A stretch of 64,000 nt of DNA. Origin: JAQUCI01 sp034932685. GTDB taxonomy: Bacteria; Bacillota_I; Bacilli_A; Erysipelotrichales; Erysipelotrichaceae. The stretch is taken from contig JAYFOM010000015.1 of the NCBI GenBank assembly GCA_034932685.1, forward strand, positions 3,346 through 67,345, given 5' to 3'. The translations under genes were made by a program, and so were the position numbers. Below are positions 24,568-34,154 of this stretch, piece by piece (within the stretch, counting starts at the first letter, position 1; each line of letters starts with the position of its first letter). A model generated the notes under the pieces. It searched no databases. It worked only from the letters and a program-made list of their open reading frames with translations, and was not told where the DNA came from.

Positions 24568-26745
24568 TTAACTTTTAGCTTTATTAGTAATACGCATAGT
24601 AAGCGTTGTACTTCTTAGATAACGCTTTATGGTATTAATACCTTTTTTAAAGATTTCTTTATCTCCAATCAATATTAATGATTTACTTGCTCTTGTTATT
24701 CCAGTATATAGTAATCGACGACTAAGCATACGGATATCTTGTTGCAAAACAGGGATGATCACGATAGGATATTCACTACCTTGTGCTTTGTGGATACTTA
24801 CACAATAAGCATGAGTGATATTAATAAAACTATCTGGTGTATAAGATACAAATATACCATCAAAATCAATGATCAGCGTATTCTGTTTAACATCAGTTTC
24901 ATTTGCGTAGATAATTTCTATTAGAACCCCAATATCACCATTATAAACATCGTCATCGGGTTGATTTTTTAACTGTAAGATCTTGTCGTTTTCACGATAG
25001 ACACGATATCCTACTTGCAATTCCCTTTTTCGATCATCCTTGGGATTGAAAGTTTTCTGTAAAGCATTATTTAAGGCATCAATACCACAAACACCGCTAT
25101 ACTTAGGTGCCAATACTTGAATATCACTTAGTTGATATCCCCTTTTTAATGCTTCTTGTATTAAATCGATTATGATCGCTTTTGTTTGATAATGATCAGC
25201 AATAAAAAACTTAACATCTTTTCCTTCATCAAGAGTTGAACATTCTCCATTTTTTACTTCATGAGCAAGCTTTATCACATCACTTCCTTCAACTTGACGG
25301 AATATTTTACTTAATCTTATCAAAGGAAAAATCGAACTATCAATGATGTCTTTTAAAACACAACCAATACCCACCGAAGGTAGTTGATCTTCATCACCAA
25401 TTATAAGCATTTTTTTAATATTAACACCTGCTTTAAGCAAATTATAGAACAACCATTGATCAACCATCGAAAATTCATCGATGATAACTAAATCTTTTGT
25501 AAGGGGGTTATTTTCATTAACCCCAAAAGAGTTTGTTTCTAAGTCCCATTGTAATAAACGATGTATGGTTGTTGCACTAACATCTGTTAATTCACTCAAT
25601 CGCTTTGCTGCTCTACCAGTTGGTGCACAAACAGCGATTGACATATAGGGGTTTAACCTTTTAAATAACTCAACCATTGCCCTAACAACAGTGGTTTTAC
25701 CAGTACCCGGTCCCCCAGTTAAGATCATCACATCTTCTTTAAAAAACATCATGATTGCATCAATTTGTTTTTGATCGTATACAATACCAATCTCATTTTG
25801 AAACTGTTCTAGATGTTCTATCACTACCTCTTGCGCTATTGTTTCATACAATCCACTTCTATCAGTAGTTAAATAATCACTGATATACATTTCAGCATCA
25901 TATTGAGTATAGTGATATATCCGATCATCCTCAATCACGATCTGACGACGTTTGGCTAGTTCATCAAGTACTGTTAATAAATCAATATCATAATCATTAG
26001 TTTTTTTACTAATGATATCTTCAAGTTCATCATATAAAACATAACTATCACCATTGCTAATACATCTTTCAAGAATTAAAGACAAAACTGCCGCAATGAT
26101 CCTTTGCGGATGATCAAGTGGAAAACCCATCGATAAAGCTAATTTATCCGCAGTTTTAAATCCAATACCATCTACTTCTTCAACTAAACGATAGGGATTC
26201 TCTTTTATCATCATCAATGCATCTTTACCATAAATGCGATCAAGCCTCATGATATTTCGAATACCTAACCCATGCGTTGAAAAAAATTGAATTGCTTGTT
26301 GTAGATCATCTTGGTTACAAATGCCATCTAAAAGACTTTGTTTTTTCTTAGCATTTATTTTAGGTATAGTATTGATTAAAGAAGGATCATCCTTGATCCT
26401 TAATAAAGCGTTTTGACCTAAAGTTAAGATAATCATTTCAGCGTATTTCTTGCCAATACCTGGAAATAGTGGTGAAGAAAGATAACTTATAATACTTTCA
26501 GTATCAGTTGGTAGTACTTTTTCACAATACTCAATCATAAATTGCATACCATATTTTGGATGCTCTAAATATTTACCACCAAGTGCATATAAAATATCAA
26601 AACTAATTTCGTCTAGATATCCAGTAACGATGATATTCTTTTCTTCAATATCATACAACTTGAAACGTGCAACGATAAAATGATTATTAGGTTGTTGATA
26701 TATAATATGAAAGAACTTTCCCTTTATCTTTACCGTCTCACTCAT
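24568..26745 (-). CDS. recD2: RecD2-type 5'-3' DNA helicase
   Basis: SF1B helicase working in repair without RecBC. About 725 residues: an N-terminal OB-like region, helix-hairpin-helix motifs (F-P-G-I-G-K-K near 95-101 and V-D-G-I-G-F-K-T-A near 192-200), Walker A G-G-P-G-T-G-K-T at about 345-352, D-E-F-S-M-V-D as Walker B, and a C-terminal S-I-H-K-A-Q-G-S-E-Y helicase motif V. It follows the CPBP gene immediately; the ATG at 26745 is taken rather than the GTG three bases earlier. Shine-Dalgarno is weak, which suggests coupling. Confidence 0.94.
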   Translation of the reverse strand: MSETVKIKGKFFHIIYQQPNNHFIVARFKLYDIEEKNIIVTGYLDEISFDILYALGGKYLEHPKYGMQFMIEYCEKVLPTDTESIISYLSSPLFPGIGKKYAEMIILTLGQNALLRIKDDPSLINTIPKINAKKKQSLLDGICNQDDLQQAIQFFSTHGLGIRNIMRLDRIYGKDALMMIKENPYRLVEEVDGIGFKTADKLALSMGFPLDHPQRIIAAVLSLILERCISNGDSYVLYDELEDIISKKTNDYDIDLLTVLDELAKRRQIVIEDDRIYHYTQYDAEMYISDYLTTDRSGLYETIAQEVVIEHLEQFQNEIGIVYDQKQIDAIMMFFKEDVMILTGGPGTGKTTVVRAMVELFKRLNPYMSIAVCAPTGRAAKRLSELTDVSATTIHRLLQWDLETNSFGVNENNPLTKDLVIIDEFSMVDQWLFYNLLKAGVNIKKMLIIGDEDQLPSVGIGCVLKDIIDSSIFPLIRLSKIFRQVEGSDVIKLAHEVKNGECSTLDEGKDVKFFIADHYQTKAIIIDLIQEALKRGYQLSDIQVLAPKYSGVCGIDALNNALQKTFNPKDDRKRELQVGYRVYRENDKILQLKNQPDDDVYNGDIGVLIEIIYANETDVKQNTLIIDFDGIFVSYTPDSFINITHAYCVSIHKAQGSEYPIVIIPVLQQDIRMLSRRLLYTGITRASKSLILIGDKEIFKKGINTIKRYLRSTTLTMRITNKAKS

Positions 26746-26748
26746 CAC

Positions 26749-27468
26749 TTAACCAGCCAATCTAGCTAAAAACATCAACACCATCGAAACTAAGTTCAAT
26801 GTGGCATGCATTCCAATAGCAATATAAATATTGCCTGATCGCTCATAATTTGAACCAATATAGTAACCTAGCATTGCATAGACAATAACATACATCATAT
26901 CAGCGTAATTACCAGAAAAAACCGCCGACGCTACATGTACAAAGCCAAATAAAAGTGAACTAGTAAAAATAGCTATCGGATAATTGATATTACGAAGTGA
27001 ACGAAAGATCACACCACGAAATACTACCTCTTCTGCTATTGGTGCTAATACAACAGCCATAATAAAGGTTAATACCGGATAATTCATACTTAAGTTAATA
27101 ATATCCATTTGATTGATACTACTTGATTGTTGCGTTAAAAAATTAATTATCAAATTCAGAAATATCATCCAACCATACATAACAACTAAACTTCTGATTG
27201 CGTATGAGAAATTATTCTGACGATTATCATAGCGATTTTCATTTGCTTCGATGAAAATTGATTTACTCAATAAAACGACAATAAAAGTTATCAAGATAAA
27301 ACAACCAAACTGCATATACATGACATACTCATATGTATGTAGTATCTTGTCACTAACGTAAACTATTAATCGTGGTAATAAATACAAATATCCAACAAAA
27401 TAAGTAAACATAACTGCTAATACATTAAATACTTTTAGTGGTGATCTATTTCTTTCGAATTGATACAT
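26749..27468 (-). CDS. CPBP (CAAX/Abi) family intramembrane metalloprotease
   Basis: 239 residues with about seven membrane segments. The catalytic signature E-E-V-V-F-R-G-V-I-F-R at about 144-154 and the later F-G-F-V-H-V-A provide the glutamates and histidine of the family. Substrates are unknown; relatives act in bacteriocin immunity, peptide maturation or stress. The start overlaps the end of mnmA by 23 nt with AAGGAG, so it is cotranscribed as mnmA-CPBP-recD2. Confidence 0.88.
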   Translation of the reverse strand: MYQFERNRSPLKVFNVLAVMFTYFVGYLYLLPRLIVYVSDKILHTYEYVMYMQFGCFILITFIVVLLSKSIFIEANENRYDNRQNNFSYAIRSLVVMYGWMIFLNLIINFLTQQSSSINQMDIINLSMNYPVLTFIMAVVLAPIAEEVVFRGVIFRSLRNINYPIAIFTSSLLFGFVHVASAVFSGNYADMMYVIVYAMLGYYIGSNYERSGNIYIAIGMHATLNLVSMVLMFLARLAG

Positions 27469-28597
27469 TTGTAGCTCCTTCTAATCTTTCGTTAAGTGAT
27501 TTGCCCTGATTATATACGTCCATAATTACACCACCACCCAGACAGACATCATCCAAATATAATACTGCTTGTTGACCCGGTGTAACACTACTTATCATCT
27601 GTGGGTAACTTAACATGATTTTATCCTCTGTGATATACTTTATGATTACTGGATGATCTTTTTGTCGATAACGAAACTTCACATTACATTCTAGTGGTCT
27701 TAACATACATAACCAGTTTACATCGGTGATCAAACAACTATCAGAATATAACCAATGGTTTTCTTGGTTTTCAGCCACAAAAAGAAGATTTTGCTTAACA
27801 TCCTTTCCCACTACAAACCAAGGCCCGCCAGGGCCTCCAATGTTCAAGCCTTTACGTTGCCCAATTGTATAGTACATCACACCTTGATGTTGTCCTAATA
27901 CTTCATTATTATCAATATTAATGATATCTCCTGTTTTTGCAGGCAAGTAATTTTTTAAGAACTCTCGGAAATCTCTTTCGCCAATAAAGCATATACCAGT
28001 TGAATCTTTTTTCTTCGCGATATTCAGATTAAGTTCAGATGCAATTCTTCTTACTTCACTTTTAGTGATATTGGCGAGCGGAAAAATTATATGCGATAAG
28101 ACTGATTGTGGTATTTGAGCTAAGAAATAACTCTGATCTTTACTAAGGTCATCTGCCTTAGCTAAATAAAAATGATTATCCTTATTGCGTATTTTAGCGT
28201 AATGACCAGTTGCTACATATGGATATCCCATTTTTTGGGCATAATTAATGAAACTATTGAATTTGATATATTTATTACAGAGAATATCAGGATTAGGTGT
28301 ACGTCCTTGATCATACTCTTTTAAAAAAGTTGTAAATACTTCATCCCAATACTCCTTGATAAAATCAACGCGATATAATGGTAATCCTAATGCTTCTGCA
28401 GTAATCAAAGCATCATTATAGTCCGATTCTTGAGGACAAATGACGTTGTTTAAGTTTGGATTACCTAAGATATCATTATTTAAAGATGAGTCCCAGTTTC
28501 GCATAAAAGCACACGCAACTTCGTGTCCTTGTGCTTTTAGTAAATATGCCGCAACAGCGCTATCAACGCCGCCTGAAAGTCCCACTAATATCTTCAT
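27446..28597 (-). CDS. mnmA: tRNA 2-thiouridylase MnmA
   Basis: Thiolates U34 of tRNA-Lys, -Glu and -Gln. P-loop S-G-G-V-D-S at 8-13, the first catalytic cysteine C107 in C-N-K-Y-I-K-F and the second C203 in G-I-C-F-I-G; 383 residues, normal. Sulfur probably comes from a cysteine desulfurase such as the one at 47922-49067. The N terminus M-K-I-L-V-G-L-S-G-G fixes the start, yet no Shine-Dalgarno precedes it and a TATAAT ends 6 nt before the ATG, so the transcript is probably leaderless. Confidence 0.95.
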   Translation of the reverse strand: MKILVGLSGGVDSAVAAYLLKAQGHEVACAFMRNWDSSLNNDILGNPNLNNVICPQESDYNDALITAEALGLPLYRVDFIKEYWDEVFTTFLKEYDQGRTPNPDILCNKYIKFNSFINYAQKMGYPYVATGHYAKIRNKDNHFYLAKADDLSKDQSYFLAQIPQSVLSHIIFPLANITKSEVRRIASELNLNIAKKKDSTGICFIGERDFREFLKNYLPAKTGDIINIDNNEVLGQHQGVMYYTIGQRKGLNIGGPGGPWFVVGKDVKQNLLFVAENQENHWLYSDSCLITDVNWLCMLRPLECNVKFRYRQKDHPVIIKYITEDKIMLSYPQMISSVTPGQQAVLYLDDVCLGGGVIMDVYNQGKSLNERLEGATNVSIRKK

Positions 28598-28603
28598 AAC
28601 GAT

Positions 28604-28638
28604 ATTATACTATAAATCAATTAGGGTTAATAAGTCAA
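28604..28638 (-). promoter_or_regulatory. promoter producing a leaderless or near-leaderless mnmA transcript
   Basis: TATAAT (28609-28604) is followed by six bases and the ATG. A second reading uses TTGACT (28638-28633) with an 18-bp spacer to TATAGT, which would leave an untranslated leader of only a few bases. In neither case is a Shine-Dalgarno possible. Confidence 0.6.
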
Positions 28639-28706
28639 TTCAATTATCTATATTAAGTGGCTTAAAAATTCAACTTCGCTTATAATATTAATATCGAGGT
28701 GACCTT

Positions 28707-30071
28707 ATGGATACTATCCTTCCTTATGTAATAATCTTTATCGGCTTTATCTCTGTATTATCACTATTTTTAACTTGGCAAACAATGCAAAAAGTTAAAG
28801 CTAGCTTTAATGATGATTTAGTTGATAAATTAAATCACATGCAACAAAACGATAATGAACAATATCGCATGTTGCGAGAAGAAGTAAGTGGATCAATTCA
28901 AAGATCAATAATTAACCTAAGTGATATCATTACTAAGAATCAACGAGATACCGGTGAGGTTCAATCGCGTAAGTTTGATGAGATAAACAAACAAGTTTCA
29001 GATAATCACACTTACCAAAGCAATCAACTTTTAACCCATTTAACCCAGTTTGAAAACCGCTTCAAGACTTTTGAGAGTAGTAATGAGCTAAAATTGGAAA
29101 ATATGCGCACCACAATTGAAAAAAGACTTAGTTATATTCAAGATGATAACAATAAAAAGCTTGATGCCATGCGAGAAGTAGTAGAAGAAAAACTACAAAA
29201 AACACTTGAAGACAAAATGACCCAGTCCTTTCAGTTAGTTAATGAACGTCTTGAGGCAGTCTATAAAGGTTTAGGTGAGATGCAGACACTGGCAGTTGGT
29301 GTTGGTGATTTAAAGAAAGTATTATCAAATGTTAAAGCCCGAGGAATTGTTGGCGAAATTCAATTAGGTGCGATCCTTGAAGAAATTCTAACACCGGATC
29401 AATACATGACTAACATCGCAACCATCCCAGGAAGTAAAAATGTAGTCGAGTTTGCTATCAAGCTACCTGGAAATGATGATAATTTTGTATATTTACCAAT
29501 AGATGCTAAATTTCCAGCTGATACCTATATGAATCTGCAAAATGCATATGATAATGGTGATCAACAATTAATTCAAGAAGCTTTCAATGTGTTGGCTGCA
29601 CGCATAAAAAAAGAAGCCAAAGATGTTCATGATAAATATATCGAACCGCCATATACAACCGATTTCGCGATTATTTTCTTACCTTTTGAAGGTTTGTATG
29701 CCGAAGTTGTAAATCGTGGATTAGTAGAGATATTGCAACGTGAATATCATGTTAATATTGCTGGACCAAGTACTATGGCAGCATTATTAAATAGTTTGCA
29801 AATGGGATTTAGAACTTTGGCTATTGAGAAAAGATCAAGCGAAGTATGGCAAATATTGGGAGCAGTTAGATCTGAGTTTGATAAATTTGGTGTTATTCTT
29901 GCAAGCACGCAACAGAAAATCGATCAAGCAAATAAAGAACTTGATAAGCTTGTCGGTGTTAGAACAAGAGCGATCATTAGAAGATTAAAAAATGTTGATC
30001 GTATCACAACCAGTGACAGTGATCAAATACTTGCGATTGACGATCAAATAGAAGATGATGAAAACGAATAA
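28707..30071 (+). CDS. rmuC: RmuC family DNA recombination protein
   Basis: 454 residues. An N-terminal membrane segment (about 5-24) leads into a long coiled coil (about 30-190), then the RmuC nuclease-like domain (about 200-420) with A-R-G-I-V-G-E-I-Q-L-G, P-I-D-A-K-F-P and G-P-S-T-M-A-A-L-L-N. RmuC limits inversion at short inverted repeats in E. coli. It is one of six plus-strand genes here, transcribed divergently from mnmA. Shine-Dalgarno GAGGTGA with a TATAAT at 28681-28686. Confidence 0.93.
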   Translation: MDTILPYVIIFIGFISVLSLFLTWQTMQKVKASFNDDLVDKLNHMQQNDNEQYRMLREEVSGSIQRSIINLSDIITKNQRDTGEVQSRKFDEINKQVSDNHTYQSNQLLTHLTQFENRFKTFESSNELKLENMRTTIEKRLSYIQDDNNKKLDAMREVVEEKLQKTLEDKMTQSFQLVNERLEAVYKGLGEMQTLAVGVGDLKKVLSNVKARGIVGEIQLGAILEEILTPDQYMTNIATIPGSKNVVEFAIKLPGNDDNFVYLPIDAKFPADTYMNLQNAYDNGDQQLIQEAFNVLAARIKKEAKDVHDKYIEPPYTTDFAIIFLPFEGLYAEVVNRGLVEILQREYHVNIAGPSTMAALLNSLQMGFRTLAIEKRSSEVWQILGAVRSEFDKFGVILASTQQKIDQANKELDKLVGVRTRAIIRRLKNVDRITTSDSDQILAIDDQIEDDENE

Positions 30072-30095
30072 ACTACCGAAAGGTAGTTTATTTAT
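30067..30095. terminator. bidirectional terminator between rmuC and the 30122-30679 gene
   Basis: AATAAACTACC (30067-30077) pairs with GGTAGTTTATT (30082-30092) around a GAAA tetraloop, with T-rich flanks on both strands. Confidence 0.8.
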
Positions 30096-30121
30096 CAGGA
30101 TTCATTTTATTCTTGCACTAA

Positions 30122-30679
30122 TTACGCTTTGTCTTTCAAGTATATCAAATAAACACTATAAGTAATAAATAGTAAAGAACATAAAATGATAAAAAGCGAA
30201 AACCCTGTCATGATATTACCAATACTCGTAATGTTTCTAATGCCTGATAACATGTCTTGAACATTTAAAAGTTTAAACCCAAAAAATAATACTAAAAAGT
30301 ATTTAGTTAATACACATACAATGATAGTACCAAAAAAGCTCTTAAGTCTTTTAAGCTTAATATCAGAAAAATAACTAAAGATGATAATTATGCTAGTGAT
30401 GATCATAAAACACCTTGTAAAGGTAAACAATTTTAATATTGCAACAAAAAAATTACCAACAACTTCAAGATATATTACTAAAGCCTCTCCGATAATCGTA
30501 TTATATATAACCGGATAAGTGATCAAACCATAAATATCATCTACCAATCGCATCTTTTGTAAAAACTGACCAAGCTGAAAATAATCCAACTCCGATAAAA
30601 TGATTAAGGTTGCTACTGCAATCATTAAAGTTGAAACGCGTTTTTGAAAAGTATTGAATAAATTATCAAGATAACTCAT
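30122..30679 (-). CDS. multi-pass membrane protein of unknown function
   Basis: 185 residues with four or five hydrophobic segments (about 15-30, 55-90, 92-105, 118-140 and 155-178). There is no catalytic or transporter motif I recognise. The start overlaps the trmL stop by 4 nt, and this is the last gene of the radical SAM-rdgB-DUF1461-trmL operon. A membrane protein of a similar type appears twice in this operon, but the two are not obviously related. Confidence 0.6.
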   Translation of the reverse strand: MSYLDNLFNTFQKRVSTLMIAVATLIILSELDYFQLGQFLQKMRLVDDIYGLITYPVIYNTIIGEALVIYLEVVGNFFVAILKLFTFTRCFMIITSIIIIFSYFSDIKLKRLKSFFGTIIVCVLTKYFLVLFFGFKLLNVQDMLSGIRNITSIGNIMTGFSLFIILCSLLFITYSVYLIYLKDKA

Positions 30680-31182
30680 TTGATCAAATAGTCCTTTCCT
30701 TTCAATACTTCATACTTACTAAGATGTTCAAATTGTTTTTGTCTTAATACTTCATAGGTTACCAAAGCAACACAGTTAGCTAAGTTAAGACTTCTTGCAT
30801 TGGATATCATCGGAATCCTTAGGCAATGCTCAAGATCATTTTTTAGAATCTCTTTATCAATACCTGTACTTTCTTTACCAAATATCAAATATACATCTTC
30901 TAACTCTGTAAAGTCAGAATCACTATAAACATTTTGACCATAACGGGTAATATAATAGTAATATTTACTAGGAAAAGCCTTTGTAAAAGCTTGCCAATCA
31001 TCATGCTCATACATGACAAGTTCATTACGATAATCCATGCCACTGCGCTTTAGATGCTTTTCATCAAGATAGAAACCATATGGTCTTATTAGATGAAGGA
31101 TACTAGCGGTAGCAACACATGTTCGCATTATATTGCCTGTATTTTGTGGGATCTCGGGTTCAAATAAGACGATATGGATCAT
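30676..31182 (-). CDS. trmL: tRNA (cytidine/uridine-34 2'-O)-methyltransferase
   Basis: SPOUT-class knotted methyltransferase, 168 residues. Signatures are L-F-E-P-E-I-P-Q-N-T-G-N-I-M-R-T at about 5-20, V-Y-L-I-F-G-K-E-S-T-G-I and the C-terminal S-L-N-L-A-N-C-V-A of the AdoMet knot. TrmL methylates the wobble ribose of some tRNA-Leu species. It overlaps its neighbours by 4 nt on both sides. Confidence 0.94.
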   Translation of the reverse strand: MIHIVLFEPEIPQNTGNIMRTCVATASILHLIRPYGFYLDEKHLKRSGMDYRNELVMYEHDDWQAFTKAFPSKYYYYITRYGQNVYSDSDFTELEDVYLIFGKESTGIDKEILKNDLEHCLRIPMISNARSLNLANCVALVTYEVLRQKQFEHLSKYEVLKGKDYLIK

Positions 31183-31865
31183 GATGCTCGCTTCTCGATT
31201 CTTTTAGCATTAAAATACGCAACAATGTTTGTTAATAAAAATGTTAATATAAATGTTGTCGCAATTCGCATAACAAGATCATAGAAAAACTGTTCTGGAA
31301 CCATCATAATCAAAATATCTGTTCTTGGGTTTAAGATCCATAGATCGTTCCCTGCAAAAAAGATGTAGTGAAAATTAGTCCAAAACCAATTGAAATCAAC
31401 AAGTGCAATTAACATAATGATTGTTATCAAAAAAAGCACAAACATTGATGTCTTATTATAACTTGTGAATAATTTTGCGAAAACAGCTGTCTTCAGCTTA
31501 ATGCTAATTATCAGCAAGCCAAAAACAACAATCGCCAAAGCGCTGTTTCGCACTAAGATTGCATTTTGATATAGTTTTGCTACATCTATCATATGTTCTT
31601 TTTCTTTATCATTAAATACTTCTCTTTCTTGACCATTAATTGGCTTAATGATAACAAGATCACTATCTTTACCTTGGGTATAATTCAGTAGCTTATCAGT
31701 GACAATCATCAGATCATCACTGGTAATGCCAATTGTTTCAGCAACATTCAATTCTTCATACTCTTTACGATAAAAATTACGATCGAAACTTATTATATCA
31801 ATCGCTGTAATGAATATAACAACTATAAAACAAAAACTAATAATGTTATTCAGTGCTCTACTCAT
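31179..31865 (-). CDS. DUF1461 / TIGR01906 integral membrane protein
   Basis: 228 residues, with a membrane segment at the N terminus (about 7-24), a soluble loop (about 25-90) and three more segments. The loop motif F-Y-x-x-E-Y...and the W-F-W-T-N-F-H-x-I-F-F stretch match the TIGR01906 family. Function unknown. Coupled by ATGA to rdgB upstream. Confidence 0.83.
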   Translation of the reverse strand: MSRALNNIISFCFIVVIFITAIDIISFDRNFYRKEYEELNVAETIGITSDDLMIVTDKLLNYTQGKDSDLVIIKPINGQEREVFNDKEKEHMIDVAKLYQNAILVRNSALAIVVFGLLIISIKLKTAVFAKLFTSYNKTSMFVLFLITIIMLIALVDFNWFWTNFHYIFFAGNDLWILNPRTDILIMMVPEQFFYDLVMRIATTFILTFLLTNIVAYFNAKRIEKRAS

Positions 31866-32449
31866 ATTTTATCCTTTGCAAGCAGGTATGGTAATAACTG
31901 CTTCATTGCCTTACCACGGTGACTAATTTCGTTTTTGACTTCCGGTTTTAACTCTGCAGCGGTTTTTTGATACTCTTCAAGATAAAAAATCGGATCATAT
32001 CCAAAACCATTTAATCCTTTAGCTTGATACGCAATTGTACCCCAAAATTCGCCAATAAATACTTTCTCTTCATTATCATCTACTAATGCAATAGCACATA
32101 TAAAACAGGCTCTACGGTCATCTTTATTCTTTAATTGCTCTATTATCAGCTTGTTTTTTTCTTTATATGGTGTATTTACCCCTAAGTAGCGAGCTGAGTA
32201 TATCCCTGGTTGATTGTTTAAAGCAATTATCTCAAGACCTGAATCATCAGCGATGACTCTCATTTTAACTTGATTGTATAGCGCTTTGGCTTTAATAAGG
32301 GCATTTTGAGCAAAGGTGGTTCCTGTTTCTTCAACTTCCTCAAAATCAAAGTCAGCTAAGCTCTTAACAGTATACCCATACGGCTGTAACATTTGACGAT
32401 ACTCATCTACTTTATGTGCATTTGCGGTAGCGATCAAGATTTCTTTCAT
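31862..32449 (-). CDS. rdgB: XTP/dITP pyrophosphatase (HAM1 family)
   Basis: Removes deaminated purine triphosphates from the pool. 195 residues with A-T-A-N-A-H-K-V-D-E-Y near the start, A-D-D-S-G-L-E near 66-72, the P-G-I-Y-S-A-R segment and G-F-G-Y-D-P-I-F-Y near 147-155, then a C-terminal S-H-R-G-K-A. ATGA overlap with the radical SAM gene. Confidence 0.95.
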   Translation of the reverse strand: MKEILIATANAHKVDEYRQMLQPYGYTVKSLADFDFEEVEETGTTFAQNALIKAKALYNQVKMRVIADDSGLEIIALNNQPGIYSARYLGVNTPYKEKNKLIIEQLKNKDDRRACFICAIALVDDNEEKVFIGEFWGTIAYQAKGLNGFGYDPIFYLEEYQKTAAELKPEVKNEISHRGKAMKQLLPYLLAKDKI

Positions 32450-34089
32450 ATTAACATACTAACCTTTCCATTGGTGCTGTTGATAAGATAACAAACTGAT
32501 GGTCCCTGCTGATCATTATATAAAACTAATTGATACATGTGGTTATTTTGGTATATGATCGGCGTTATCATAGAGTAATTATACAATGTTTGTTCATCAA
32601 TGATCATTTGATCAAGTACTATTTTTTCAATATCCTTATATCTTTTGTCTGTATAAAAAAGTCTTGTAGGTCTTTGTTTGGTATAACGATAGTAATCAAA
32701 TAGTAGTAGTCCCTTAATTAATTCTTCATCATAGATTGTCTTTAAACTATCAAACAATTTAAGAAACAACTCTTTATTTTGATATGGTTTCTTAAGCTGT
32801 GAAACAACTTCACCTAATAGTGCCATTAACTCAAATGGTGAAATATTATGATAACTAACTAGTTCAATAACTGTATGCCTTAATTTGTGATTGTTATAAA
32901 GTTTCTCTGTTGCCAGATCAACAAGCATAATTTTTTGTAAGTCATCATTGTTTAACCACGCTGTTGATTTGATCAAATATGGCGCTTTATCATCATACAG
33001 CATTTGATATTGTTTCGCTTTAACTTTTAATGGAGTTCCCTTTAATAGTTTAAGTATACCCACTTGAATTTCTTGAGTAAAAAGAAAGAACAATTGATCA
33101 TATGATTCTTTAAATGAACTAATATCTTCATAAGGCAAACCAGCAATAAGATCAGCGTGGACATATAAACCTGAATTAGCAATCATGCTGATAACTCGCT
33201 TTAATCGTTCAATATTACTTTGACGCTTAATAGCCATTAGTGTTTCAGTATTAAATGACTGCACTCCGATTTCAAAACGAAAACGTGATTTTTCAATATC
33301 ATGGCATATATAACTTAACATTGATTCACTTATTGTATCAGCGACAAGTTCAAGATGATAATTACTTTTGTTATCCAGTTCATTAAGCTTTGATAATAAG
33401 GTTATTGCTCTATTCTCATTGACGTTGAAGGTTCGATCAAGAAACTTCACTTGTCTTATTTGGTATTTGTTAAGTTCAAGCAGTACTTTATCAACATAGT
33501 CAAGTGAAAAAAAGCGGACATGATTATCTATACTACTAAGACAATATTGACATCGATAAGGACAACCTCTACTGGTTTCAAGATACAGATAGCGCTCATT
33601 AATTGTTGGTAAATCAAATGCTAAGTAATATGGTGATTCGAACTTTTCAAGCCACACAAGATCAACAACTGCTTGTTTTGGACTAAATTCTTTAATAGTT
33701 TTAATAGATTCAGTTGTATTGCCTAATAGATATTCCCAGAAAACCCTCTCACCCTCACCAACCACAATCGCTTCAATTGCGTGATCAAACCATTCATCAT
33801 TATCAAAACTAACTTCCGGTCCTCCTAATATCACTCTGATATTGGGATTTACAGTCTTGATATGATCAATTAGTATCTTCGTTTTTTCACTGTTCCATAT
33901 ATAGACACTGATTCCAACAACATCATACTTTTCTAATGTCATTGCTTCAATAACGTTAACTAAATCATCATTAATGGTAAACTCTTTGATCTCAACATCA
34001 AAATGATCAGGTCTTGTAACATAAAGCCAGCGTAAGGCTAGATTTTTATGGATATATTTCGCATTTAAAGTAGTTAGTAATATTTTCAT
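32446..34089 (-). CDS. B12-binding radical SAM protein (DUF4080 type)
   Basis: 547 residues. The N-terminal part (about 1-145) is a cobalamin-binding-like Rossmann fold with G-I-S-V-Y-I-W-N and G-G-P-E-V-S-F-D. A radical SAM cluster motif S-R-G-C-P-Y-R-C-Q-Y-C is at about 175-185, and the C-terminal 170 residues match the DUF4080 architecture I recall. The substrate is unknown; methylation or anaerobic modification chemistry is typical for the class. No Shine-Dalgarno is present and a TAGAAT ends 6 nt before the ATG, so this operon also appears leaderless. Confidence 0.85.
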   Translation of the reverse strand: MKILLTTLNAKYIHKNLALRWLYVTRPDHFDVEIKEFTINDDLVNVIEAMTLEKYDVVGISVYIWNSEKTKILIDHIKTVNPNIRVILGGPEVSFDNDEWFDHAIEAIVVGEGERVFWEYLLGNTTESIKTIKEFSPKQAVVDLVWLEKFESPYYLAFDLPTINERYLYLETSRGCPYRCQYCLSSIDNHVRFFSLDYVDKVLLELNKYQIRQVKFLDRTFNVNENRAITLLSKLNELDNKSNYHLELVADTISESMLSYICHDIEKSRFRFEIGVQSFNTETLMAIKRQSNIERLKRVISMIANSGLYVHADLIAGLPYEDISSFKESYDQLFFLFTQEIQVGILKLLKGTPLKVKAKQYQMLYDDKAPYLIKSTAWLNNDDLQKIMLVDLATEKLYNNHKLRHTVIELVSYHNISPFELMALLGEVVSQLKKPYQNKELFLKLFDSLKTIYDEELIKGLLLFDYYRYTKQRPTRLFYTDKRYKDIEKIVLDQMIIDEQTLYNYSMITPIIYQNNHMYQLVLYNDQQGPSVCYLINSTNGKVSMLI

Positions 34090-34095
34090 GTATTA

Positions 34096-34101
34096 ATTCT
34101 A
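34096..34101 (-). promoter_or_regulatory. extended -10 giving a leaderless radical SAM operon transcript
   Basis: T-G-A-TAGAAT on the minus strand, six bases, then ATG (34089). It lies just downstream of the rplT terminator, so the unit needs its own promoter. Confidence 0.6.
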
Positions 34102-34128
34102 TCACATTAAGCTAAAGCTCAAACATAG

Positions 34129-34154
34129 AAAAAAGCACTATTTCTTTAGTGCTT
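34129..34154 (-). terminator. terminator after rplT
   Basis: On the minus strand AAGCACTA (34154-34147) pairs with TAGTGCTT (34140-34133) around a 6-nt loop, followed by Ts. The stem overlaps the last codons of rplT. Confidence 0.82.
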
